The notes below the pieces were generated by a model. It was given only the letters and a program-made list of their open reading frames with translations. It ran no database searches and was not told the origin of the DNA. A program made the translations under genes and the position numbers. From positions 2,139,001 through 2,203,000 of the forward strand of contig CP107216.1 in NCBI GenBank assembly GCA_025757645.1: 64,000 bases of DNA, given 5' to 3'. The stretch is from Clostridiales bacterium. GTDB lineage: Bacteria; Bacillota; Clostridia; Oscillospirales; Oscillospiraceae. This document shows positions 42,833 through 50,715 of this stretch, in pieces; the first letter of the stretch is position 1; every line of letters begins with the position of its first letter.

Positions 42833-43588
42833 TCAGTGCTGCGGGGTGGGATTCTTCGACTGGACCTGCGGCTGGACTTTCTCCTTCTTGCGCAGCTCCG
42901 GGAAGAGCAAAAACTCCACGCGCTTATACAGCAGATACGTCAGCGCCGAGTCCACAACGCCCTTGATGAGGTTGAACGGGACGACGGCGAACAGCACGAG
43001 CGTCGGCACACTGGTGATGCCCTTGTTCACAGCCGTGCCCATGGCGACGATCTGATCGATCGGCAGGTGGAACAGCTCGGCGAACTTCGGGATCAGGTAC
43101 AGGGCATTGAAGAGGCTGCCGAAGACCGTCATGCACAGCGTGCCGACGGCCATGCCGATGATGGCGGTGCGGCGAGTCTTGTGGTGGTGGTAGATGACAG
43201 CGGCGGGAAGGACGAACGTGCAGCCGACGACGAAGTTGGCAAAGTCGCCGACAAAAGCTGTGCTCGTGCCCTTGAGCAGGAGCTTGAGCAGCACCTTGAG
43301 CAGCTCGGTGATAACACCGGCCACAGGTCCGAGATAGAACGCGCTCATGAGCACCGGCAGCTCGCTCAGGTCCATCTTATAGAAGCCGGGCGCAAAAAAC
43401 AGCGGGATCTCGAGCAGCATCAGCACGCCGCCGAGGGCGGAGAACATGGCCACATAGCTGATGTTGCGGCTGCGGCTGCGGCGCTGCAGATCGTGGCAGA
43501 CCGTGCGCTCAAACAGATACGCAAGGCCGAGCAATGCCGCGAACACAAGCGCGCAGACACCGATAAAGGACAGGTTTTCTTTCAACAT
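42833..43588 (-). CDS. ribU: Riboflavin ECF transporter substrate-binding S component
   Basis: 251 aa with six membrane helices. Typical RibU features are RNISYVAMFSALGGVLMLLEIPLFF near the N-terminus, DLSELPVLMSAFYLGPVAGVI, and GDFANFVVGCTFVLPAAVIYH. It captures riboflavin and depends on the shared ECF energising module, which is not in this window. GGAGG lies eight bases before the ATG at 43588; longer in-frame starts run into the riboswitch and are rejected. The FMN riboswitch directly upstream confirms the substrate. Confidence 0.95.
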   Translation of the reverse strand: MLKENLSFIGVCALVFAALLGLAYLFERTVCHDLQRRSRSRNISYVAMFSALGGVLMLLEIPLFFAPGFYKMDLSELPVLMSAFYLGPVAGVITELLKVLLKLLLKGTSTAFVGDFANFVVGCTFVLPAAVIYHHHKTRRTAIIGMAVGTLCMTVFGSLFNALYLIPKFAELFHLPIDQIVAMGTAVNKGITSVPTLVLFAVVPFNLIKGVVDSALTYLLYKRVEFLLFPELRKKEKVQPQVQSKNPTPQH

Positions 43589-43606
43589 GACAAAGCACCT
43601 CCATGG

Positions 43607-43777
43607 AATGAAAAACACCTGAAAGAACATGTCCTTCAGGCGCTGCGAACAATGGAGGTTCGTAACATCTTCTATCATCCAGACTATACTGTCGGTATCG
43701 GAATTGCACCGATTCAACCTTGCTCGGCTCGCGGACTATCACCGCCGGTCGGGAATTACACCCTGCCCCGAAGACAT
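43607..43777 (-). promoter_or_regulatory. FMN riboswitch (RFN element) with terminator, controlling ribU
   Basis: On the minus strand the conserved blocks occur in order: CAGGGTGTAATTCCCGACC, GGCGGTGATAGTCCGCGA, TTGAATCGGTGCAATTCCG, ATACCGACAGTATAGTCTGG and ATGATAGAAG (aptamer about 43665-43777). A terminator hairpin based on CCTGAA and TTCAGG follows at about 43616-43643 with five T at 43611-43615. The CGAAC-N7-GTTCG stem in between may act in the antiterminated form. Binding of FMN is known to end transcription early, so ribU is expressed when FMN is scarce. Confidence 0.97.
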
Positions 43778-43803
43778 CTCGATTCAGTTGTTTTACTGTC
43801 TGC

Positions 43804-43831
43804 ATTATAGCACAGTGGGAAAAGAATGCAA
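43804..43831 (-). promoter_or_regulatory. Promoter TTGCAT-N16-TATAAT of the ribU transcript
   Basis: Perfect -10 (complement of 43804-43809) and -35 (complement of 43826-43831), just upstream of the FMN aptamer. Confidence 0.85.
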
Positions 43832-43852
43832 GTACTTTTTTGCAGGAAAGGT

Positions 43853-43881
43853 TTGACAGCAGCGCTCCGGGCGCGTACAAT
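43853..43881 (+). promoter_or_regulatory. Promoter TTGACA-N17-TACAAT of the ypsA-like gene
   Basis: Consensus -35, 17-base spacer; start codon 30 bases beyond the -10 box. It is divergent from the ribU promoter. Confidence 0.9.
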
Positions 43882-43910
43882 GGAGGCCACCACCGAAAGG
43901 AGGCACCGCC

Positions 43911-44435
43911 ATGCCCGAGCGCGAAAACACCTGCTGCTTCACCGGCCACCGGGAATACAAGCTGCCCTGGGGCAGCGACGAGAACGACCCCCGCTGCCGC
44001 AAGCTGCAGCAGCAGCTCTTCGACGCCGTGGACGCCGTCTACGCCGCCGGCATCCGCCACTTCATCTGCGGCATGGCCAACGGCTGCGACCTGTATTTTT
44101 TCGACGCTGCGCGCTATCTGCGCCTGCAGCACCCGGAGGTCACGATCGAGGCGGCCATCCCCTTCGCCGGCCAGGCCGACCGCTGGCGGCCGGAGCTGCG
44201 CGAACGCTACGCCTACGACCTGCGCCAGTGCGACTATCAGACGCTCGTGCAGGAGGCCTACACCCCCGGGTGCATGATGCGCCGCAACCGCTACATGGTC
44301 GATGCCTCGCGCATCCTCATCGCGGCATTTGACGGCCGGCCCGGCGGCACGGCCCGCACGCTCGAATACGCCGCCCGCCGCCGGCTGGAGATCATCCAGA
44401 TCCCGATCGACAGCGCGCCGGCAGACGAGATATAA
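43911..44435 (+). CDS. YpsA/DUF1273-like SLOG-domain protein
   Basis: 174 aa. The N-terminal CCFTGHREYKLPWG, central HFICGMANGCDLYFFDAARYL and the Rossmann-like order (GRPGGTARTLEYAARR) are characteristic of the YpsA family within the SLOG superfamily, which is predicted to bind nucleotides or nucleotide-derived ligands. In Bacillus YpsA affects cell division, but the molecular role is not settled. AAAGGAGG precedes the ATG by nine bases. Single-gene unit with promoter and terminator. Confidence 0.88.
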   Translation: MPERENTCCFTGHREYKLPWGSDENDPRCRKLQQQLFDAVDAVYAAGIRHFICGMANGCDLYFFDAARYLRLQHPEVTIEAAIPFAGQADRWRPELRERYAYDLRQCDYQTLVQEAYTPGCMMRRNRYMVDASRILIAAFDGRPGGTARTLEYAARRRLEIIQIPIDSAPADEI

Positions 44436-44440
44436 AAACA

Positions 44441-44470
44441 CGGGGAACGCCGAAAAGCGTTCCCCGTTTG
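44441..44470. terminator. Terminator between ypsA-like gene and hypA
   Basis: Arms CGGGGAACGC and GCGTTCCCCG with loop CGAAAA; T-rich flanks on both strands suit two convergent genes. Confidence 0.88.
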
Positions 44471-44485
44471 CTCTTTTTGCGGCTG

Positions 44486-44830
44486 CTAGCAGGCTTCGAT
44501 CTCCTTGATGGTGTACTCGTTGCCGCTGAGCAGATAGGTATGCTCACTCTTGCAGTGCGGGCATATCTTGGCGTATTTGACCGTTGGATATGTCTGTTTG
44601 CAGTCCTCGCAGTAGGTCACGGCGGGGAGCGTCTCGATCTTCAGCTCCGCGCCCTTGAGATACTGCGATTTTTCCACCGCCCACTTCCAGCAGTCGGTCA
44701 GGTAATACGGGATGATGCCGCTGACCTCGCCGACCTCCAGCGTGACGCTGGCGACCTGGGTCAGGTGGTTTTCCTCGACGACCTTTTCGACCTCCTGGAT
44801 GACATAGAACACGGTTCCCAGTTCGTGCAT
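44486..44830 (-). CDS. hypA: HypA-like nickel metallochaperone
   Basis: 114 aa, standard length. It begins MHEL, with the H2 and E3 that bind nickel in HypA, and has a zinc-binding pair CEDC and CPHC 13 residues apart. HypA delivers nickel to NiFe hydrogenase (or urease) during maturation. No hydrogenase or other hyp genes are in the window. It follows the 908-aa oxidoreductase by 20 bases on the same strand, so the two are co-transcribed. Confidence 0.93.
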   Translation of the reverse strand: MHELGTVFYVIQEVEKVVEENHLTQVASVTLEVGEVSGIIPYYLTDCWKWAVEKSQYLKGAELKIETLPAVTYCEDCKQTYPTVKYAKICPHCKSEHTYLLSGNEYTIKEIEAC

Positions 44831-44850
44831 CGCGTTTTCCTCCGGTCGGC

Positions 44851-47577
44851 TTACTTCGCGCGCTTGCCCTTGATGTCCTTGATGGTGAGCTTGGCTGCGC
44901 GCTTGACCATGTGCGGCAGGATGGCCTTCATCTTGTCCTCGGTGCGGTACATACGGCTGGCCTCCGGCATATCGCGCTGCAGGTGGATCGCATCAAACTC
45001 GCAGCGGGTGGTGCACAGGCCGCAGCCGATGCACTTGTTCTGGTCGACGACGGACACGCCGCAGCCGAGGCAGCGGGACGCCTCTGCCTTGACCTGCGCC
45101 TCGGTGAAGGTGATGCGGTCGTTCGAGAACGTCTTGGCCTTGCTCGCGTCGTGGGCGACGGTCTGGCGCGCCGGGGCGTCAAAGCAGTCGATGGGCACAA
45201 CGGCCTGCTTCTTGTCGAGCTCGTAGAATTCACGCGGGTCACGCGCCAGCGTCAGGCTCTGGCCCTCATGCACGTAGCGGTGCAGGGAGATAGCGCCCTC
45301 GCGGCCGGCCGCGATCGCGTCGATGGCAAACTTCGGGCCGGTGACCACGTCGCCGCCGGCGAAGATGTCGGGCTGCGCGGTCTGATACGTCACGCCGTCG
45401 GCCTGGACGGTGCCGTTGCGGTTGAAGGCCATGGCCTCCGGCGCGATATGGCCGAGGTCAACGCGCTGGCCGATAGCGCCGATGACGGACGTGACCTCGA
45501 TGGTCTCGAACTTGCCGGTGCCGACAGGCTTGCGGCGGCCCTTCGCGTCGGGCTCGCCCAGCTCCATGAGCTCGACCTTGAGGGCCTTGACCTTGCCGTT
45601 TTCGCCGAGGATCTCGGCCGGTGCGCTCAGGAAGCGGAACTGCACGCCCTCTTCCATGGCTTCCGCGACTTCCTCCGCGTCCGCCGGCATCTCGGCCTGG
45701 CTGCGGCGGTAGATGATGTAAGTATCCTTCGCGCCAAGGCGGATGGCCGTGCGGCAGACGTCCATGGCGACGTTGCCGCCGCCGATGACGGCGCACTTTT
45801 TGCCGATACGCGGCTTCTTGCCGAGGTTGACCCTGCGCAGGAAGTCCACACCGCCGTACACGCCGGAGAGCTCTTCGCCGGGCACGCCGATGGGTGCGCT
45901 CTTCTGCGCGCCGATGGCAAGGTAGAAGCCCTTATAGCCCTGCTCGCGCAGCTGGTCGATGGTGAGATCCTTGCCGATCTCGACGCCGCACTGGAAGTGC
46001 ACGCCCATCTCACGAAGCACCTCGATCTCGGCGTTGACAACATCCTTCTCGAGGCGGAAGCTCGGGATGCCGAGGGTCAGCATGCCGCCGGGCACCTCGT
46101 TTTTATCAAACACGGTGACGTTTTCATAGCCCATGTTCGCCAGATAGTAGGCGCACGACAGGCCGGCCGGGCCGGCGCCGATGATGGCGATCTTCTCCGG
46201 GTAGGGATCGGCGATGCCGCGGTGGGTGATGACCTTCGGGATGTAGCGCTTGTCGGCCTGGAGCTCCTGCTCGGCGACAAACTTCTTGATCTCGTCGATG
46301 GCGACAGCGCGGTCGACATCGCCGCGGGTGCAGGCTTCCTCGCAGCGGCGGTTGCAGATGCTGCCGCAGACGGCCGGGAGCGGGTTATCCTGCTTGATGA
46401 GCTTGAGCGCGTCCAGATAGCGGCCCTGCGCGGCCAGATTGATGTAGCCCTGCACGGCGATGTGCGCCGGGCAGGCGGTCTTGCACGGGGCGGTGCCGGA
46501 CTCGTGGCACTGCTTCTGGTTGTCGTCCTTATAGTTCGGACTCCACATGTGCTCGCCCCAGTGGTTGTCATCCGGCAGGGGCTGCTTCGGATACGTCACC
46601 GGGCCGGTCTTGGTGCACAGCTTCTGGCCGAGCTTGGCAGCACCGGCCGGGCAGACCTCGGCGCACTTGCCGCAGGCGACGCACTTTTCGGCGTCGACAT
46701 GGGCGCGGTAAGCGGAGGCGGACATGTTCGGCGTGTTGAACAGCTGGCTCGTTCTCAGCGCGAAGCAGGAGCCGAGCGCGCAGTTGCAGATGGCAAAGAT
46801 CTTATCCTCGCCGTCGATGTTCGTGATCTGGTGGACATAGCCGTTGTCCTCGGCGCGCTGGAGGATCTCCATCGCCTCATCATAGGTGATCTTGCGGCCC
46901 TTGCCGGTCTCGAGACAGTAGTCACAAAACTGACCGACGGCGATGCACATCTCATCCTGCAGCTCGCCGCAGCCCTCGCCCTGAATGCGCATGGCATTGC
47001 GGCAGGAGCAGTAGCCGACGCCGAGCTGATCCTCGTACTTTTTCAGCCAGTGGGAGATGTGCTCGACATCGACCGACTCGTTCGTGGCCGGGATGGCCTT
47101 CTCGACCGGGATGACGTGCATGCCGACGCCGGCGCCTCCGGGAGGCACCATGCAGGTGATCTTCGTCAGCGGCAGAAACGACATGCGCTCGAAAAACTGC
47201 GCGATCTCCGGGTGCGTCTCCACCTGCTGGAGGTTCATGTTCATCAGCTCGGCAGAACCGGGCACGAAGATCGGCAGCGTCCACTGCTTGTGATGGTCGG
47301 CGTTCTCCCAGTTGTACTCGAGCAGGCCGATCATGGACATCTGGTCAAACAGCTGCTCCACGTAGACGGGATCCTTGCCGACCTTTTTGCCGATTTCGGC
47401 CGGTGTGGTCGGGACACGGACCTTCATCGCGAGCGCAAGTTCCGCCATCTCGTCGGTGACGACGCTGGCCAGGCCGTAATACTCGGGCGAATTCTCGTCG
47501 AGCTTGGTCATGCCGAGCTTCACGTCCACGCGGTCCGTGATCTTTTTGCCCAGCTTCAGGATCAGTTCTCTTGCCAT
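44851..47577 (-). CDS. Multi-domain FAD/NAD(P) oxidoreductase with [4Fe-4S] domains (GltD/SfrB-like)
   Basis: 908 aa. Residues about 35-110 look like a winged-helix fold (PTTPAEIGKKVGKDPVYVEQLFDQM, GLLEYNW). A cysteine-rich region follows (GYCSCRNAM, CIAVGQFCDYC, CNCALGSC), then a ferredoxin-type motif CVACGKCAEVCPAG. From about 350 a GltD-like part begins: CHESGTAPCKTACPAH, CNRRCEEACTRG, FAD-binding IIGAGPAGLSCAYYL, and NAD(P)-binding VIGGGNVAMDVCRTA. A final pair of clusters is CLGCG and CIGCGLCTTRC near the C-terminus. It likely passes electrons between NAD(P)H and ferredoxin or another partner; the physiological acceptor is unknown. hypA is in the same operon. Confidence 0.87.
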   Translation of the reverse strand: MARELILKLGKKITDRVDVKLGMTKLDENSPEYYGLASVVTDEMAELALAMKVRVPTTPAEIGKKVGKDPVYVEQLFDQMSMIGLLEYNWENADHHKQWTLPIFVPGSAELMNMNLQQVETHPEIAQFFERMSFLPLTKITCMVPPGGAGVGMHVIPVEKAIPATNESVDVEHISHWLKKYEDQLGVGYCSCRNAMRIQGEGCGELQDEMCIAVGQFCDYCLETGKGRKITYDEAMEILQRAEDNGYVHQITNIDGEDKIFAICNCALGSCFALRTSQLFNTPNMSASAYRAHVDAEKCVACGKCAEVCPAGAAKLGQKLCTKTGPVTYPKQPLPDDNHWGEHMWSPNYKDDNQKQCHESGTAPCKTACPAHIAVQGYINLAAQGRYLDALKLIKQDNPLPAVCGSICNRRCEEACTRGDVDRAVAIDEIKKFVAEQELQADKRYIPKVITHRGIADPYPEKIAIIGAGPAGLSCAYYLANMGYENVTVFDKNEVPGGMLTLGIPSFRLEKDVVNAEIEVLREMGVHFQCGVEIGKDLTIDQLREQGYKGFYLAIGAQKSAPIGVPGEELSGVYGGVDFLRRVNLGKKPRIGKKCAVIGGGNVAMDVCRTAIRLGAKDTYIIYRRSQAEMPADAEEVAEAMEEGVQFRFLSAPAEILGENGKVKALKVELMELGEPDAKGRRKPVGTGKFETIEVTSVIGAIGQRVDLGHIAPEAMAFNRNGTVQADGVTYQTAQPDIFAGGDVVTGPKFAIDAIAAGREGAISLHRYVHEGQSLTLARDPREFYELDKKQAVVPIDCFDAPARQTVAHDASKAKTFSNDRITFTEAQVKAEASRCLGCGVSVVDQNKCIGCGLCTTRCEFDAIHLQRDMPEASRMYRTEDKMKAILPHMVKRAAKLTIKDIKGKRAK

Positions 47578-47647
47578 GTTTCAGGCTCCTTTCTTCCCCT
47601 TAAAATGTTTTGTTTTCATTCCCTGGTTTGTGAATAGATGCGCAATC

Positions 47648-47677
47648 TATTGTAGCACATCTCACGCATACAATTCA
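47648..47677 (-). promoter_or_regulatory. Promoter TTGAAT-N18-TACAAT of the oxidoreductase-hypA operon
   Basis: Minus-strand boxes at the complements of 47672-47677 and 47648-47653, about 70 bases before the start codon; the spacer is one base longer than usual here. Confidence 0.65.
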
Positions 47678-47739
47678 ATACGCAAATGCACAGCACATTG
47701 TTGAAGATTGCAAAATCCCGGTCGTTTTCCCCGCCTGTC

Positions 47740-47788
47740 TTGACATTCTGCACAGGCGGTGATATGCTTTTTAGTAACCATTTGGTCA
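47740..47788 (+). promoter_or_regulatory. Promoter TTGACA-N17-TATGCT with operator TAACCATTTGGTCA
   Basis: The -35 is at 47740-47745 and -10 at 47763-47768. The near-palindrome TAACCA-TT-TGGTCA (47775-47788) covers the expected transcription start, a repressor position. The same 12-mer TAACCATTTGGT occurs upstream of ohyA at 5261-5272. Confidence 0.8.
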
Positions 47789-47820
47789 ATATCGCGTACA
47801 TTCACGAGGAGGGAACGGCC

Positions 47821-48663
47821 ATGGCTCAGATCCGGATCCATGTTCTGCACTGCGGGAAGATTGGCGTGGCGCCGAACCTGCCGGCGAGTGCCCAGTGGCG
47901 CTGGCCGGCAAAAGCGGACGCGCGGCGGCTCAAGAGCGGCGCGCGCATCTGGCTGCCGGTGTCGGCGTATCTGGTGGAGCACCCGAAGGGCCTGTTTCTG
48001 GTGGACGCCGGTCTGCCGCGCACCGTGAGCCCGACCGGCATCGAGGACCGCGCGGCGCAGCTGCGGATGTTCGGCCGCGGGTGGTACACGCTCGTGCACA
48101 GCGTCGTGGAGCCGGGGCAGTCGATCGGCGAGCAGCTGGCCGCGCGCGGCATCCGGCCGCAGGATCTGGACTATGTGCTCTTTTCCCACCTCGACCCGGA
48201 TCATGTCGCGGGCATCAGCGAGGTGCGGGGCGCAAAGCGTCTGCTGGTGGCGGAGGAGGAATACTTCTGGTCGTGCCGCGTGAACCTGCGCTACACCTCG
48301 CGCAAGCTGTGGATGGACGAGCCGCCGGAGCGGTTCTGGTACCGCGTGAACCACATCGGGCCGGAGAGCCGCTCGTACGACCTGTTCGGGGACGACTCGG
48401 TGCATCTCGTGCACATCGCCGGGCACACGGAGGGCATGTTCGCCACGCTCATCCGCAATGGCGGCCGGTACGTGCTGCTCAACGCCGACGGCGCGGCAAG
48501 TCCCCGCTCCTGGGCGGAGGGCACCGTGCCCGGCATCTGTGAAAACAGCGTGCGCGCGAAAAAGGCGCTCGACTGGATCGGCGAGATGAGCCGAGACGGC
48601 GCCTGCGCGGCGTCTCTGTGCAGCCACGACCCGGACGTAACGCCGCAAACGATCAAATTTTAG
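47821..48663 (+). CDS. Metallo-beta-lactamase-fold hydrolase (lactonase-like)
   Basis: 280 aa. The metal motif reads SHLDPDH, so the usual HxHxDH is HxDxDH. A downstream HIAGHTEG and the LLNADGAA segment supply further ligands, as in the AttM/AiiA-like branch. The substrate may be a lactone or thioester; it cannot be fixed. The start MAQIRIH is set by GGAGGG eight bases upstream; the frame is open 45 codons further, through the promoter, which is rejected. It has its own promoter and operator and no partner gene. Confidence 0.87.
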   Translation: MAQIRIHVLHCGKIGVAPNLPASAQWRWPAKADARRLKSGARIWLPVSAYLVEHPKGLFLVDAGLPRTVSPTGIEDRAAQLRMFGRGWYTLVHSVVEPGQSIGEQLAARGIRPQDLDYVLFSHLDPDHVAGISEVRGAKRLLVAEEEYFWSCRVNLRYTSRKLWMDEPPERFWYRVNHIGPESRSYDLFGDDSVHLVHIAGHTEGMFATLIRNGGRYVLLNADGAASPRSWAEGTVPGICENSVRAKKALDWIGEMSRDGACAASLCSHDPDVTPQTIKF

Positions 48664-48721
48664 AATCGATGGATTTGCTTTTTCTAATGCGCGTTTCATA
48701 CTGCTTTTGTGGATTTTGGGG

Positions 48722-48750
48722 TTGACAAGCGCAGAAAACTGCGTTATACT
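48722..48750 (+). promoter_or_regulatory. Consensus promoter TTGACA-N17-TATACT of the met leader
   Basis: Among the strongest promoters in the window by match; the transcription start falls near 48757, about 48 bases before the leader ORF. Confidence 0.93.
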
Positions 48751-48804
48751 GCGCTCGTTTCCACCGGAAACCGTGATTTTTAACGAAAGGAGACGCGTCG
48801 TATT

Positions 48805-48921
48805 ATGAAGTTTGCTCAGACGAACAACATGATGATGGCTATGATGATGTACATGCCCGGCTGCATGTGCATGTCTCGTCGTGCTCAGAAATATGACTCG
48901 TCTTGTGTTCGCTTCCAATAA
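48805..48921 (+). CDS. Methionine-rich 38-residue leader peptide upstream of metNIQ
   Basis: The ORF has 39 codons including stop. It begins MKFAQTNN and then has Met at positions 9, 10, 11, 13, 14, 15, 17, 21 and 23, with Cys at 20, 22 and 34; ten of the first 23 residues are Met. AAAGGAG ends 12 bases before the ATG. A consensus promoter lies upstream and a very stable terminator 30 bases after the stop, then metN. This fits a translation-coupled attenuator that senses charged initiator or elongator Met-tRNA: slow translation of the Met run would favour read-through into the importer genes. An alternative is a small Met/Cys metal-binding peptide, for example for copper. I know of no named family. 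Confidence 0.7.
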   Translation: MKFAQTNNMMMAMMMYMPGCMCMSRRAQKYDSSCVRFQ

Positions 48922-48951
48922 CGGCTGATCCAGAATTCCAAGCCGTATCCG

Positions 48952-48992
48952 CAGAGGCCGGAAGACAACGAGTCTTCCGGCCTCTGTTTTTT
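48952..48992 (+). terminator. Strong terminator between leader ORF and metN (putative attenuator)
   Basis: Perfect 15-base arms CAGAGGCCGGAAGAC and GTCTTCCGGCCTCTG around AACGA, followed by six T (48987-48992). Only 35 bases separate it from the metN start, and they hold no promoter boxes. A weaker hairpin ACGGCT/AGCCGT (48921-48946) overlaps the leader stop. A possible competing pairing is 48857-48864 with 48951-48961 (8 bp with a bulge); this is speculative. Confidence 0.9.
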
Positions 48993-49027
48993 GTACCGAA
49001 AAATTATTCTGCGAGGGAGAATCCACC

Positions 49028-50032
49028 ATGATCGAAATCGAACATCTCAACAAAACTTACCCCTCACCGGGCGGCGACATCCACGCACTGCGGGACGTCA
49101 ACCTCCGCATCGAGGACGGGGAGATCTTCGGCATCATCGGCCTGAGCGGCGCCGGCAAGAGCACGCTCGTGCGCTGTATCAACCTCCTCGAGCGGCCGAC
49201 TTCCGGCACGGTGCGCATCGACGGGCGCGACATGACGCAGCTCAGCCGCCGCGACCTGCTCAAGGCCCGGCAGGACATCGGCATGATCTTCCAGAGCTTC
49301 AACCTGCTCGAGCAGCGCACGGTGCTGCGCAACATCTGCTTCCCGCTCGAGATCGCCGGCGTCAAGCGCGACGAGGCTCAGGCCCGCGCCGCCGAGCTGC
49401 TCGAACTCGTCGGATTGTCCGACCGCGCGAAAAACTATCCCTCGCAGCTTTCCGGCGGCCAGAAGCAGCGCGTGGCCATCGCCCGCGCCCTCGCCACGCG
49501 GCCGAAATACCTCCTGTGCGACGAGGCCACCAGCGCCCTCGACCCGAACACCACGCAGTCGATTCTCCACCTGCTCAAGGAGATCAACCAGACGCTCGGC
49601 GTGACGATCGTCGTCATCACGCACGAGATGCGCGTCATCGAGCAGATCTGCCAGCGCGTGGCCGTCATCGACCAGAGCTGCATCGCCGAGATCGGCAACG
49701 TCAGCGACGTGTTCACGCACCCGAAGTCCGACATCGCCAAGGCGCTCATTCTCCCGAAGAGCCCGGCCGAAAACCTCCCGCCGTGCACGGGCAGGCGCCT
49801 GCGCCTCGTCTTCGACGGCAGCTGCTCCAACGAACCGGTCATCTCGCGCATCACGCTCGAGTGCCACGTGCCGGTGAACATTCTCTTCGCCGACACCCGC
49901 ATCGTCGAGGGCAGCATCTACGGCCACATGGTCATCGACCTGCCCGACGACCCGCAGCAGTTCCACGATGTGCTGCGCTGGCTCGACCATAACCACATCT
50001 CTTATCTACAGGAGGATGGAAGTCATGTCTGA
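49028..50032 (+). CDS. metN: Methionine ABC transporter ATP-binding protein
   Basis: 334 aa. Walker A GLSGAGKST, signature LSGGQKQRVAIARAL, Walker B LLCDEATSALDP and ITHEM are present. The C-terminal 75 residues form a NIL domain (from about 260, RLRLVFDGSCSNEPVISRI), which in MetN binds methionine and inhibits transport when the amino acid is plentiful. Together with MetI and MetQ genes downstream this makes the methionine assignment firm. GAGGGAG precedes the ATG. Transcription must come through the attenuator-like terminator. Confidence 0.96.
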   Translation: MIEIEHLNKTYPSPGGDIHALRDVNLRIEDGEIFGIIGLSGAGKSTLVRCINLLERPTSGTVRIDGRDMTQLSRRDLLKARQDIGMIFQSFNLLEQRTVLRNICFPLEIAGVKRDEAQARAAELLELVGLSDRAKNYPSQLSGGQKQRVAIARALATRPKYLLCDEATSALDPNTTQSILHLLKEINQTLGVTIVVITHEMRVIEQICQRVAVIDQSCIAEIGNVSDVFTHPKSDIAKALILPKSPAENLPPCTGRRLRLVFDGSCSNEPVISRITLECHVPVNILFADTRIVEGSIYGHMVIDLPDDPQQFHDVLRWLDHNHISYLQEDGSHV

Positions 50033-50702
50033 TCTGCTCATCAAACTCTGGCAAAACGGCATCCTGCAGCTCGGTATCTGGGAGACCATTTACATGACGC
50101 TCATCTCCACGTTCTTTGCCTATCTCATCGGCCTGCCGGTCGGCCTCATCCTGCGCATGACCGACCGCGACGGCATCCACCCCATCGGCTGGCTCAACCG
50201 CACGCTCGGTATCATCGTCAACGCCCTGCGCAGCATCCCGTTCATCATCCTCATGGTCGCCATGCTGCCGGTGGCAAAGGCCATCGTCGGCACCAGCCTC
50301 GGCAACCGCGCCGTGATCGTGACGCTCGTCATCGCCGCCGCCCCGTATGTGGCGCGCATGGTCGAGTCCGCCGCCAAGGAAGTGGACGCCGGCGTCATCG
50401 AGGCCGCGCTGTCCATGGGCGCGTCCACGCTGCGCATCATCTGGAAGGTCATCATCCCGGAGGCCAAGCCCGCGCTCATCACCGGCGCCGTCATCTCCAC
50501 CGTGACCATCCTCGGCTACTCCGCCATGGCCGGCACGATCGGCGGCGGCGGCCTCGGCCAGATTGCCATCACCTACGGCTACCAGAAGTACGACGATCAG
50601 ATCGTCTGGCTGTGCGTAGCGCTGACGATCATCATCGTGCAGATCCTGCAGGAGTTCGGCATGTACATCGCCCGCCGCACCGACCGGCGCTCCCGCACCT
50701 GA
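50025..50702 (+). CDS. metI: Methionine ABC transporter permease
   Basis: 225 aa, five or six helices. LGIWETIYMTLISTFFAYLIGLPVGLIL near the start and the coupling motif EAALSMGASTLRIIWKVIIPEA are typical of MetI. The ATG at 50025 overlaps the end of metN by eight bases; AGGAGG ends nine bases before it. Another ATG three codons upstream has no room for a ribosome site. Confidence 0.95.
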   Translation: MSDLLIKLWQNGILQLGIWETIYMTLISTFFAYLIGLPVGLILRMTDRDGIHPIGWLNRTLGIIVNALRSIPFIILMVAMLPVAKAIVGTSLGNRAVIVTLVIAAAPYVARMVESAAKEVDAGVIEAALSMGASTLRIIWKVIIPEAKPALITGAVISTVTILGYSAMAGTIGGGGLGQIAITYGYQKYDDQIVWLCVALTIIIVQILQEFGMYIARRTDRRSRT

Positions 50703-50715
50703 CAGGAGACAGCCC

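Noticed and set aside
48805..48992. SAM riboswitch or Met T-box in front of metN
   Set aside because: Neither the SAM-I core blocks nor a T-box sequence is present between promoter and terminator.
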